Below are positions 13,809-20,007 of a stretch of 20,007 bases of DNA, one piece after another. Origin of the DNA: a virus. Positions within the stretch are counted from its first letter, which is position 1. Each line of letters starts with the position of its first letter. The stretch is from positions 1 through 20,007 of the IMG/VR virus record IMGVR_UViG_3300021376_000466, one strand, 5' to 3'. Under the pieces are notes generated by a model that made no database searches, was not told the DNA's origin, and saw only the letters and a program-made list of their open reading frames with translations. Made by a program: the position numbers and the translations under genes.

Positions 13809-14845
13809 TCTCTAATCTGCACGGGCATTACAAGATAAGTTAACGCATCTTCATCAGTTGGTGTCAATACTGCAGGCGTGGTTGCCGCATTAGCTGACAG
13901 CGCGACCTGTTCATGGCCGCGCATGGCTTTGAGGCCGTCTAGCAGGTAATGGACATTGAACGCCCAGGTGCCAGTTGCGGTGCCGTCATGGTGCAACACT
14001 TCGCGGCCATTATTGGCATCTGCTTCGGCTGTGATGGTGAGATCACAGTTGCGTGCTTCCAGCTTGACGATGCTGTTGTGCGCTTCTGCAATCAGTGCCA
14101 CGCGCTCTAGGGCGCGGGTGAAGCGATGCCGGTCAACGGTGATGGTGTGCTTGAAGCTGTCGGGGATCAGCTTTGCCACGTCAGGGTATTTGCCATCAAG
14201 GATGCGGCTGTAGATGGTGATGCCATCGTCAGTGGTGATGACGGCCTGACCGGCTGCGTGCGCGATGGTGATGGCGTGATCCTGCAGCAGGCGCATGGTG
14301 CTGGCTGGTAATACCACATCAAGGCCATCGGGCAGATCAACAGCAACACGCATGAGGCGATGACCGTCTGTGGCTTCCATGTAGCCGGCTGCGAGATGCA
14401 CACCAGCCAAGAGCGCTTTGCTCACATCAGTGCTGCAGCACGGCAGGCAGGCGCGCACACCAGCCGACAACATCAGCTCGGTGCCAGCAGCATCAACAAC
14501 GGGCATAGCAAGATAATCATCCGCATCCATCGCTGCAAGCCCGTAGGACGCCCCAGAGGCGCTTAAGGCGCCATCTGAAAGGGTCAGCACCTCGCCATCC
14601 TCAAAGCGGCTTACAAGCCCTGCTAGGAGCCTGTGAGGCAATGCCACAGTGCCGGGTGCCTCTACGGCTGCGGGAATAGTGACGCTGATGCCAAGTTCAA
14701 GGTTGAAGCCGGTAATGGTCATGGCGCCATCAGCAGCAGTGATCAAGGCACTGCCAAGGATGGGATGACTGTTGCTGGTGCTGATCGCAGGCGCCACGGT
14801 GCGTAGCGCATGGGCGAGGTCGCCTTGTGTTGTGATGAGTTTCAC
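13805..14845 (-). CDS. dnaN: Sliding clamp, DNA polymerase III beta subunit-like
   Basis: A 346-residue protein beginning (GTG start) KLITTQGDLAHALRTVAPAI and SNSHPILGSALITAADGAMT, with ITGFNLELGISVTIPA, the pattern of domain 1 of the bacterial beta clamp. Domain 2 includes MEATDGHRLMRVAVDLP (T-DGHRL is the clamp signature), and domain 3 ends TDEDALTYLVMPVQIRE, close to the usual Y-VMP-R-- terminus. The length is slightly under the usual 360-380 residues. The clamp encircles DNA and tethers polymerases and repair enzymes; a phage copy would replace or compete with the host clamp. No DNA polymerase gene lies in the window. GTGA junctions on both sides tie it to a small upstream gene and to the methyltransferase. 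Confidence 0.88.
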   Translation of the reverse strand: MKLITTQGDLAHALRTVAPAISTSNSHPILGSALITAADGAMTITGFNLELGISVTIPAAVEAPGTVALPHRLLAGLVSRFEDGEVLTLSDGALSASGASYGLAAMDADDYLAMPVVDAAGTELMLSAGVRACLPCCSTDVSKALLAGVHLAAGYMEATDGHRLMRVAVDLPDGLDVVLPASTMRLLQDHAITIAHAAGQAVITTDDGITIYSRILDGKYPDVAKLIPDSFKHTITVDRHRFTRALERVALIAEAHNSIVKLEARNCDLTITAEADANNGREVLHHDGTATGTWAFNVHYLLDGLKAMRGHEQVALSANAATTPAVLTPTDEDALTYLVMPVQIRE

Positions 14846-15045
14846 AGCGATGCTGCTTGGGTGAGATAAAGGATGATGCGGTCGTAATTAGCCTGAAAGC
14901 TGGCGACCAGTTCAGCTGGTATGGGCTGAGCTTCATCGGTCGCATTATCCATGACTGCAGCGGCATATGCAACCGCTTGGTCCATGATGTCGCTCAGTCG
15001 GTTGATGACGGGTCGTTGGCGTTCTGAGATTGAGATGCGATCCAT
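14842..15045 (-). CDS. Small helical hypothetical protein upstream of dnaN
   Basis: A 67-residue frame: MDRISISERQRPVINRLSDI, then MDQAVAYAAAVMDNATDEAQ, PIPAELVASFQANYDRIILY, ending LTQAASL. It is predicted to be helical with no enzymatic motif. The stop overlaps the GTG start of the clamp gene (GTGA, 14842-14845). The frame overlaps the preceding gene by 52 bases if the ATG at 15045 is used. An internal ATG at 14985, with a GAG-containing ribosome-binding site, would avoid the overlap and give a 47-residue product. I cannot decide between them. No family recognised. Confidence 0.6.
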   Translation of the reverse strand: MDRISISERQRPVINRLSDIMDQAVAYAAAVMDNATDEAQPIPAELVASFQANYDRIILYLTQAASL

Positions 15046-15281
15046 GTAATGACAAAAGCGGTGAGCAGCTCCACCATCCGACGTGGCATGTCACCACGTA
15101 GGTAAGCGGTCGCGTCGGAGATTAAACGGTGATAACCAGAAACAGTAAGTCCACTGTTGCAATTCAACACAAGCGCTCGGCTGCGGATCAACTCTGCACG
15201 CGCCACGCCAGCGGCTGCTGCCTGCTGATCCAGTAGCGCCAGGTCGGACTCTTCAAAGCGAACTTTGACTTCACGCATCAT
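14994..15281 (-). CDS. Ribbon-helix-helix-like protein next to the repeat region
   Basis: A 95-residue protein whose first 40 residues fit a ribbon-helix-helix or MobC-like DNA-binding unit: strand REVKVRFEES, helix DLALLDQQAAAAGV, helix ARAELIRSRALVL. The rest contains YHRLISDATAYLRGDMPRRM and a hydrophobic segment VELLTAFVITWIA of about 13 residues, probably an amphipathic helix. Its start lies immediately downstream of the repeat cluster at 15302-15565, so binding to those repeats as a replication or transcription regulator is a reasonable guess. Two adjacent ATG codons begin the frame. It is the first gene after the repeat gap and may head a sub-operon leading to dnaN. Confidence 0.65.
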   Translation of the reverse strand: MMREVKVRFEESDLALLDQQAAAAGVARAELIRSRALVLNCNSGLTVSGYHRLISDATAYLRGDMPRRMVELLTAFVITWIASQSQNANDPSSTD

Positions 15282-15301
15282 GCGGGCTCCAAAGGGTGCA
15301 A

Positions 15302-15565
15302 TTTAGGGCATGTCCCACCTCCAACGCAGGTAGGGCAGAGGTAGGGCAGGCAAACCCCCAGTCCAGCACTGGCATCTCCCTACCTACCCTACCTTCCCTA
15401 CCTAGAGTAATAAATAAAGAAAGAGAGGGGGAGGGAAAGGAACGCAGGGGATTCTTGGCAAGAGGTAGGGCAGTGGCAGGTAGGGCAGGAAAGGACCAGA
15501 TAGCCTGCGGCGCAGCGGATTTGGAAAATTGAATAGGTAGGGCAGGCTGCCCCACAGGTAGGGCA
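15302..15565. repeat. Iteron-like repeat cluster, candidate replication origin
   Basis: Six exact copies of AGGTAGGGCA lie on the plus strand at 15328-15337, 15339-15348, 15463-15472, 15478-15487, 15535-15544 and 15556-15565. A truncated TAGGGCA lies at 15304-15310. Three further AGGTAGGG units occur in inverted orientation between about 15379 and 15403. Between the groups are an AT-rich stretch (15407-15420) and an unbroken 27-base purine run (15416-15442). The cluster fills the gap between the primase gene and the next gene. Repeats, an AT-rich element and adjacent replication genes are the usual make-up of an iteron origin. Alternative: the repeats are the trace of a low-complexity coding tail. 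Confidence 0.6.
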
Positions 15566-17620
15566 CTATTTTCGATAGACATACCCCCTGCTCCCCCCTG
15601 TGCTGACGCGGTAGCGCTTAAAACCAAGCTGCTTGAGCACGTCTGCTACCTGCATTTGGTCTTGCCGTGTTTGACGCTCTACAGGTTTTTTTATGGCATC
15701 TGTTAGTAATTTTTCAGTGGTGATGTCAATGAATGGATGCTCTTTCAACCAAGACATAATTTCAGCCTGCCAAGGATTATCAACCACATAAGATTCGTTC
15801 TCAGTTGCAAGCAACCCTTCAAGTGCAGCAGGCAGGCGGCTGGTTTCACCATTGCGGTATGCAGCAACAGCGGCGGACCATATTGCATCACGCTCTAGCA
15901 ACAGCGAAGCGGTGTCGATTTGGTCCTGTTGTGTCTTGGTTGTAGGGATTACCCAGAAGCGGCGGTTGCCAGTTTCATCGACCAAAAAGCCGGTGGTACG
16001 GTTAGTTGTGCCGACAATGATTCCGCGCCTTGGGAATGCTTCAGTGGATTTACCGTAGGGCACGCGGAACATATCAACAGCCTGCGATAAAAAGGCTTTG
16101 ACTTGACCAGCGTGCTTGCGATTGGTCACATGGTCAAGTTCTGCCCACTCCATAATCCACGAGCGGTGCAGCACCATCAGATCATCTTTGGAGCTGATAT
16201 CACCTAACGCATCTGAGAAAAACTCACCGGCTAGGCAATTCCAGAACGAGGACTTGTAGGCGCCTTGATCGCCCATGATGACGCAGGCGGTGTCGTGCTT
16301 ACAGCCAGGGTTGTAGGCACGGGCAACAGCACCGATGAGGGTGCGTTTCATCATCTCGTCGTAGATGGTCCCCGGCTTATCACCAACGCGGAGGTAGGCG
16401 CTGGCTAGGGCTTCGATATAGGCAGGCTCGACGGTTGCGGCTACACGGTCGAGGTATTCGACTACGGGGTCATAGGGCGACTCATGCGCTACCTGCACGA
16501 TGCAGTCAAGCGCCACCTCTTTGGAAACCTTGTACCCCATCTGCGCAAGGGTGAGATAGAAGCGCTCGGCACCCTCGATGGCTGTGCCGTCTACTTCGAT
16601 GCGTTGAGTGAATGTGTTGTAGCGGTAAACGCTGCCGCCATCGCGCAAAAAGGCCAGTAATTCTGCAGCATTCATCGGCTGCAACTGCGCTAGCGGTGCA
16701 GTAGCAGCAGGCTCAGGCTTGGGCTTGCCGGCACGGGCAGCACGGCGCGGCTCTATTGACTCACGTCCACGCCAGCCGTCTTTCTTGGCTAGCTGACCGA
16801 GAGTGCCGAGGGTGATACCACCATCAGGCTTGAAGCCACGCCATTTGTGTTCGCAGTCTCCGGGTTTGAACTTGGACGATTGCGCTGACCATGTGATCCA
16901 GTCCTGCAGCAGGCTGTCATCTGCAAGGCTGTGTAAAGCCATGCCTACTTCCAGCCATTCGTCGTAGTCATCAGCGCGAGCAGGTGATAGCGCTTCGAGG
17001 TATGACCGTGCTCTGGCGGCATCTGCATCACCGGTAACCAACGGCAGGGACAGAGTGCTCTGCATCGTCTGGTGCAGCATCCGTGCAATCAGATCCGCTG
17101 GCGCGTCGGCAATGGGCAAGTCTGACGGCGATCGGCCTGGCAGCCAGGCATAGCCGCTAGTGAGTGGGTGAGCACCCGCTACAACGGACTGGCAACCATC
17201 CCAGCGGAGTTCTACTTGTTCGGGCTTGCCTTCGGTATCGGTGACACCGGTCTTAAAGCGCCGGGTGCGGATTTCAGACCAGTATTGCTTTGGGACTTGA
17301 TAAATGACCTGAAACCGGCCATCGCGGCCTGAGGTAACAGTCCAGCTCGGCGGCAGCGAGGAGACGGGCATCCCCCATGACTCCAGCATCTGCGATGCGG
17401 ACTTGCCGTCGTGGTCCAAGAACAACAGACCGCCTGACGGTGTGCCACAGCAGACGCCGATGGCGCGTGCGCGACCGGCTTTCAGCTCCTTGCCGAGTTC
17501 AGCGCGTGTGATGTGATTCTTTTGCCAGCCATCCATGTATGGCCGCTTCTGACCGTCAACTGCCACATAGGACCAATGGCGGGGCAACGCAGCAAGTTGC
17601 TGCAGTAATTCACTGCTCAT
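15566..17620 (-). CDS. Primase-polymerase fused to VirE/D5-type helicase
   Basis: The 684-residue protein probably primes and unwinds DNA at the phage origin. Residues 1-180 resemble an archaeo-eukaryotic-type prim-pol domain: GVCCGTPSGGLLFLDHDGKS with the metal-binding DHD (69-71), then TSGRDGRFQVIYQVP and QSVVAGAHPLTSGYAW. Residues about 203-283 match PriCT-2 (YLEALSPARADDYDEWLEVG, HKWRGFKPDGGITLGTLGQL). Residues 420-620 are a virulence-associated E-type P-loop ATPase: Walker A GDQGAYKSS (450-458), Walker B WIMEWAELD (488-496), GTTN (537-540) and arginine-containing GNRRFWVIPT (551-560). All catalytic landmarks are intact. Its ATG is coupled to the stop of the small ribbon-helix-helix gene, and its stop abuts the first origin-like repeat. 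Confidence 0.9.
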   Translation of the reverse strand: MSSELLQQLAALPRHWSYVAVDGQKRPYMDGWQKNHITRAELGKELKAGRARAIGVCCGTPSGGLLFLDHDGKSASQMLESWGMPVSSLPPSWTVTSGRDGRFQVIYQVPKQYWSEIRTRRFKTGVTDTEGKPEQVELRWDGCQSVVAGAHPLTSGYAWLPGRSPSDLPIADAPADLIARMLHQTMQSTLSLPLVTGDADAARARSYLEALSPARADDYDEWLEVGMALHSLADDSLLQDWITWSAQSSKFKPGDCEHKWRGFKPDGGITLGTLGQLAKKDGWRGRESIEPRRAARAGKPKPEPAATAPLAQLQPMNAAELLAFLRDGGSVYRYNTFTQRIEVDGTAIEGAERFYLTLAQMGYKVSKEVALDCIVQVAHESPYDPVVEYLDRVAATVEPAYIEALASAYLRVGDKPGTIYDEMMKRTLIGAVARAYNPGCKHDTACVIMGDQGAYKSSFWNCLAGEFFSDALGDISSKDDLMVLHRSWIMEWAELDHVTNRKHAGQVKAFLSQAVDMFRVPYGKSTEAFPRRGIIVGTTNRTTGFLVDETGNRRFWVIPTTKTQQDQIDTASLLLERDAIWSAAVAAYRNGETSRLPAALEGLLATENESYVVDNPWQAEIMSWLKEHPFIDITTEKLLTDAIKKPVERQTRQDQMQVADVLKQLGFKRYRVSTGGSRGYVYRK

Positions 17621-17778
17621 TGCTTTGCTGGCAGGATGCCGTCAAGCTGCAACCGCAGCGCCTGTTCCAGCAGCAGCCTTATGGCGGTGGCGCGATTCAT
17701 GCGGTCACCACGCCACAAGTCAAGGCGCTGCAGCAGGTCTGGGCTTAGGCGTATGTGGGTTGGATGGGCAAGGCGCAC
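17617..17778 (-). CDS. Small ribbon-helix-helix regulator candidate
   Basis: A 53-residue frame not starting with ATG: I place the start at the GTG at 17778. A stop lies 14 codons further upstream in frame, with only non-ATG codons between, so the exact start is uncertain. The sequence reads VRLAHPTHIRLSPDLLQRLD, LWRGDRMNRATAIRLLLEQA, then LRLQLDGILPAKQ. Strand (HIRLSPD), helix (LLQRLDLWRGD) and helix (NRATAIRLLLEQAL) match the CopG/Arc ribbon-helix-helix plan. Members bind DNA as dimers at inverted repeats, often repressing their own promoter. The stop overlaps the primase ATG (ATGA), and a perfect inverted repeat lies just upstream in the divergent intergenic region. Confidence 0.65.
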   Translation of the reverse strand: MRLAHPTHIRLSPDLLQRLDLWRGDRMNRATAIRLLLEQALRLQLDGILPAKQ

Positions 17779-17803
17779 GGATTCTGGCGGGATGCTTGCA
17801 CAG

Positions 17804-17822
17804 CGTAGCAGCGGGTGCTACG
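17804..17822. promoter_or_regulatory. Inverted repeat, candidate operator between divergent arms
   Basis: A perfect 7-bp inverted repeat, CGTAGCA-GCGGG-TGCTACG, sits in the 53 bases between the GTG of the small ribbon-helix-helix gene (17778) and the ATG of the helicase gene (17832). It ends ten bases before the helicase start. As DNA it could be the operator for the adjacent regulator; as RNA it could form a hairpin close to the helicase ribosome-binding site. No clear -10/-35 pair is visible in the gap. Confidence 0.5.
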
Positions 17823-17831
17823 GTGTCAAGC

Positions 17832-19184
17832 ATGAACCTCCGCCCCTACCAAACCCAGCTCATCACCGACATCCGCCTGCAATACCAGCTAGGCCACCGC
17901 AGGGTCTTAGCGGTGCTGCCAACCGGCGGCGGCAAGACCGTGGCATTCACCCACATAGCCCAACAGGCTGCCCGCAAGGGCAACCGCGTCTGCGTACTGG
18001 TCCACCGGCAGGAGCTGCTTGACCAAGCCAGCCGCACCATGCCAATGCCGCATGGTTGCATCCGCGCTAACCGAAGCATGGACCTGAGCCATGCGGTGCA
18101 GATCGCCAGTGTGCAGACATTGTGCAGACGCCTGCACTTGATACCGCCGGACTTCTTTCAGCTCTTGGTGATCGATGAAGCGCACCACACCAATGCCGGC
18201 ACATGGCGCAAGGTGATCGAGCACTTCCAGCGAGCGCATCTATTAGGCGTCACGGCCACCCCATGCCGCACTGATGGCCGCGGCCTTGGCGAGTGGTATC
18301 AGACCATGGTGCAGGGACCATCAGCGCAATGGCTGACGGATAACGGCTTTCTTGCTCAGTCCAAGGTGCTGGCACCGCCTGGCTTTGATGCTGCTGGCCT
18401 GCGCAAAAAGATGGGCGACTACGACACCAAGGAAGCAGAGCAGCGCGTTGGCACCATCATGGGCGACATCGTTGGCCATTACCGCAAACACCTCGATGGC
18501 CAGACGGCAATTGCGTTCTGCTGCAGCGTGGCACATGCGGAGGCGGTAGCTGGGCTATTTACATCCCATGGCATCGCGGCAGCCAGCATTGATGGCACCA
18601 TGTCGGGCGAGCAGCGCAGCGACCTGCTGCAGGCGCTCGGCACCGGCAGGCTCAAGGTTCTGACCAGTTGCGCATTGATTGGCGAGGGCGTGGACGTACC
18701 CAGCGTCGGTGGGTGCATCCTGCTAAGGCCTACGCAGTCGGAGGCATTGCACCTGCAAATGATCGGCAGATGTCTTAGGCCATCAGGCAGCAAGGTGGCT
18801 GTCGTATTGGATCATGTTGGTAATACGCTCCGACTTGGCCACCACTTAGAGCAGCGCGACTGGACCCTCGACGGCCTTAAAAAACGCGACCGCGACCAAG
18901 CACCCAGCGTCAAGGTATGCCCGGTCTGCTACAGCACCAGCATGAGCGCTGCGCAGGTATGCCGGGAATGCGGCCATGTATTCGCCCCACAAGAGGCCAG
19001 GGAGCTAAAGCAGGTTGAAGGTGAGTTGCAGGAAGTCAAGACCACCGCCCGCGAAAAACGCCGCGAGCAGGGCAGTGCTCAAAGCCTGCAAGAGCTGATC
19101 CAGCTTGGTCAGAGCAGGGGATACAAAAATGCCGTAGCGTGGGCAAAACACGTTATGTATGCCCGGTCGCTCAGGGGACGCTAG
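17832..19184 (+). CDS. DEAD/DEAH-box superfamily 2 helicase with zinc finger
   Basis: The 450-residue protein starts at the ATG at 17832 (MNLRPYQTQLITDIRLQYQL); the open frame extends 207 bases upstream, but that part is the shadow of the divergent gene. Superfamily 2 motifs: I PTGGGKT (30-36), Ia VCVLVHRQELLDQA, II DEAH (115-118), III TATP (141-144), V LTSCALIGEGVDVPSVGG (277-294), VI QMIGRCLRPS (309-318). The C-terminus has a likely zinc finger with C363, C366, C377 and C380 (CPVC...CREC). It probably unwinds or remodels DNA during phage replication or recombination, as with other phage SSL2/RecQ-like helicases. The next gene, a VRR-NUC nuclease, overlaps its 3' end by 26 bases, suggesting joint action. 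Confidence 0.9.
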   Translation: MNLRPYQTQLITDIRLQYQLGHRRVLAVLPTGGGKTVAFTHIAQQAARKGNRVCVLVHRQELLDQASRTMPMPHGCIRANRSMDLSHAVQIASVQTLCRRLHLIPPDFFQLLVIDEAHHTNAGTWRKVIEHFQRAHLLGVTATPCRTDGRGLGEWYQTMVQGPSAQWLTDNGFLAQSKVLAPPGFDAAGLRKKMGDYDTKEAEQRVGTIMGDIVGHYRKHLDGQTAIAFCCSVAHAEAVAGLFTSHGIAAASIDGTMSGEQRSDLLQALGTGRLKVLTSCALIGEGVDVPSVGGCILLRPTQSEALHLQMIGRCLRPSGSKVAVVLDHVGNTLRLGHHLEQRDWTLDGLKKRDRDQAPSVKVCPVCYSTSMSAAQVCRECGHVFAPQEARELKQVEGELQEVKTTAREKRREQGSAQSLQELIQLGQSRGYKNAVAWAKHVMYARSLRGR

Positions 19185-19530
19185 CGAGCAGCGGATACAG
19201 CAAGAGATCCGCATCGCCTGCAGCACCGGCGACACGCGCCTGTTTCGCAATAACACCGGCACGCTGAGGGACCAGAATGGCCGCCCTGTCCAGTTTGGCC
19301 TCTGCAAGGGCAGCGCCGACCTGATCGGCTGGAAGCGGGTGACGATCACCCCAGAAATGGTTGGAACCACTCACGCCGTGTTCCTATCCATTGAGGTGAA
19401 GACGCCAACCGGCAGGCTCAAGCCTGAGCAGCAGCAGTGGCTGGATGCCGTCCAAGCAGCAGGCGGCATTGCAGGCGTGGCAAGGTCTGTCAGCGATGCC
19501 GAGGCATTGTTACGGAGTGCGACTGCCTAG
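19159..19530 (+). CDS. VRR-NUC domain nuclease
   Basis: A 123-residue stand-alone VRR-NUC (PD-(D/E)XK) nuclease. Visible landmarks: an N-terminal helix with EQRIQQEIRIA (E10, E16), RLFRNNTGTL, GLCKGSADLIGW (catalytic D54), FLSIEVKTPTGRL (E79 and K81 of the E-x-K motif) and the trailing KPEQQQWLDAVQAAGG (Q91). In phages these small enzymes act as structure-specific or flap-type nucleases, usually next to helicases as here. It starts inside the end of the helicase gene, using the ATG at 19159; another in-register ATG is not available further downstream until the middle of the domain. Length is typical. Confidence 0.87.
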   Translation: MPGRSGDASEQRIQQEIRIACSTGDTRLFRNNTGTLRDQNGRPVQFGLCKGSADLIGWKRVTITPEMVGTTHAVFLSIEVKTPTGRLKPEQQQWLDAVQAAGGIAGVARSVSDAEALLRSATA

Positions 19531-19532
19531 GG

Positions 19533-19560
19533 TTGACCATGGCGGCACATGGTGTAGGAT
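19533..19560 (+). promoter_or_regulatory. Sigma70-like promoter, rightward
   Basis: TTGACC (19533-19538) and TAGGAT (19555-19560) are separated by 16 bases, matching five of six and five of six positions of the -35 and -10 consensus. They lie just after the nuclease stop codon and about 56 bases before the ATG of the next gene. The match is seen directly; activity is inferred. Confidence 0.55.
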
Positions 19561-19615
19561 ACGGGGACAGCAGGCAACCGGTCCTGCACCCGGCAGCCCA
19601 GAGGCTGCGATTCAG

Positions 19616-19798
19616 ATGCTGGATCAGCTCACTGCTCTAATTGCTCGCTACGAGCAAGAGGCTGCTGAGTTTGCCGCGCAGGTGCGGCAAGCCAACGTTG
19701 ACAATGATCGCGGCTGGTATTTGGACAGCATCCGCGCTTTTGATGAGCGCAAGATGTGGATTCACAATTTGCGTAAGCACCTGCCGCAAGCTGGTTAA
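19616..19798 (+). CDS. Small helical hypothetical protein
   Basis: A 60-residue frame from the ATG at 19616: MLDQLTALIARYEQEAAEFA, AQVRQANVDNDRGWYLDSIR, AFDERKMWIHNLRKHLPQAG. It is charged and helical, probably two helices with coiled-coil character. The same frame is open upstream to 19445, but that part overlaps the nuclease gene and has poor composition, and a promoter lies between them. AGAGG upstream of the ATG is a modest ribosome-binding site. No family or function recognised. It is the first gene behind the promoter at 19533-19560. Confidence 0.6.
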   Translation: MLDQLTALIARYEQEAAEFAAQVRQANVDNDRGWYLDSIRAFDERKMWIHNLRKHLPQAG

Positions 19799-19837
19799 AT
19801 CCACGCGGCCAGCCGGAGCCGCACCCAATCCGGCATG

Positions 19838-19862
19838 AAAAAAGGCGGCCACACCAGCCGCC
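19838..19862 (-). terminator. Rho-independent terminator facing leftward
   Basis: On the minus strand, GGCGGC-TGGTGTG-GCCGCC is followed by six T residues: a perfect six-pair GC stem, seven-base loop and T-run. On the plus strand the hairpin is not followed by T residues. The orientation therefore opposes the flanking plus-strand genes and would stop transcripts coming from the right of the window or antisense transcripts. Confidence 0.65.
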
Positions 19863-19886
19863 CATCAATCTCACCCACATCATTCT

Positions 19887-20007
19887 ATGGACGACTCCGA
19901 CATCTATTGGACCTTCGTGACCGCCAGCAAGTATGCAGGCAGTTTTTACAAGGCATTAGCCCATGCTGGTCTTGCTGCTGACCCCGGCAACAAACAACGA
20001 CTGCTGA
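19887..20007 (+). CDS. Hypothetical protein, truncated by right edge
   Basis: A frame opens at the ATG at 19887 and continues to the window end, giving 40 residues: MDDSDIYWTFVTASKYAGSF, YKALAHAGLAADPGNKQRLL. It is a soluble-looking helical start with aromatic residues and normal composition. I have an impression of similar short phage proteins but cannot assign a family. The start follows the leftward terminator by 24 bases and has no strong ribosome-binding site. Function unknown. Confidence 0.55.
   Translation, partial: MDDSDIYWTFVTASKYAGSFYKALAHAGLAADPGNKQRLL

Noticed and set aside
15302-15565. CRISPR array
   Set aside because: Repeats are only ten bases, spacing ranges from 11 to more than 100 bases, orientation is mixed, and no cas genes are nearby.
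15271-15627. 118-codon minus-strand frame across the repeat cluster
   Set aside because: Starts inside the primase gene, is low-complexity (repeated Ala-Leu-Pro), and has no recognisable domain. Kept only as an observation on repeat phasing.
17625-17831. 69-codon N-terminal extension of the helicase frame
   Set aside because: It is antisense to the ribbon-helix-helix gene, is Ala/Gly/Cys-rich, and precedes the canonical helicase start MNLRPYQTQL; the extension is a shadow.
19445-19615. N-terminal extension of the small gene at 19616
   Set aside because: Overlaps the nuclease gene and spans a promoter; residues look like shadow translation.
19835-19981. 48-codon plus-strand frame starting MKKGGHTSRP
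   Set aside because: Starts in the terminator hairpin and overlaps the better frame at 19887 in another phase; Cys-rich poor-quality tail.

Overview
The window is the structural, packaging and replication part of a tailed double-stranded DNA bacteriophage or prophage genome. It has a minor head protein, a portal of the DUF4055 type, both terminase subunits, a scaffold, a major capsid protein, the full set of head-tail connectors, a tail terminator, a tail tube and the start of a tail assembly chaperone. No sheath gene lies between tail terminator and tube, so a long non-contractile (siphovirus-like) tail is the best inference. Several small proteins (a DUF6321-like protein ending in KVKW, a DUF6496-like protein, a TUDOR-type protein and a basic protein beginning MARKYARDNKGRFAPKG) resemble families I associate with cyanophages. 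The likely host is therefore a GC-rich picocyanobacterium such as Synechococcus or Cyanobium, but this is inference. No integrase, repressor or attachment site is visible, so the lifestyle is open.

Layout, in the direction of transcription. Almost everything from 17778 down to 1 is on the minus strand and tightly packed, often with ATGA, GTGA or TGATG junctions. Order: a short ribbon-helix-helix (RHH) protein (17778), a primase-polymerase/VirE-type helicase (17620), a 284-bp repeat-rich gap (15282-15565) that looks like a replication origin, a second RHH-like protein, a small helical protein, a bacterial-type sliding clamp (DnaN), a ParB/DNA methyltransferase fusion, TerS, TerL, three small proteins, a basic protein of chimeric base composition, the portal, the minor head protein, a cluster of four small proteins, the scaffold, the major capsid protein, a decoration-type protein, connectors, tail terminator, tail tube, a rho-independent terminator and the chaperone (cut by the left edge).

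The right end (17832-20007) is on the plus strand: a DEAD/DEAH helicase with a zinc finger, a VRR-NUC nuclease, a good sigma70-like promoter, a small helical protein and the start of another gene cut by the right edge. The two arms diverge from a 53-bp region holding a perfect 7-bp inverted repeat, next to the RHH gene that could bind it. One gene (5520-5786) runs against the minus-strand late operon.

The replication proteins (primase/helicase, clamp, helicase, nuclease) probably copy the phage DNA from the repeat region. The methyltransferase may mark it, TerS/TerL package it through the portal into scaffolded heads, and the connector and tail genes complete the particle. No tRNA, rRNA, CRISPR array or insertion sequence was seen. 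No gap without a gene exceeds 300 bases.
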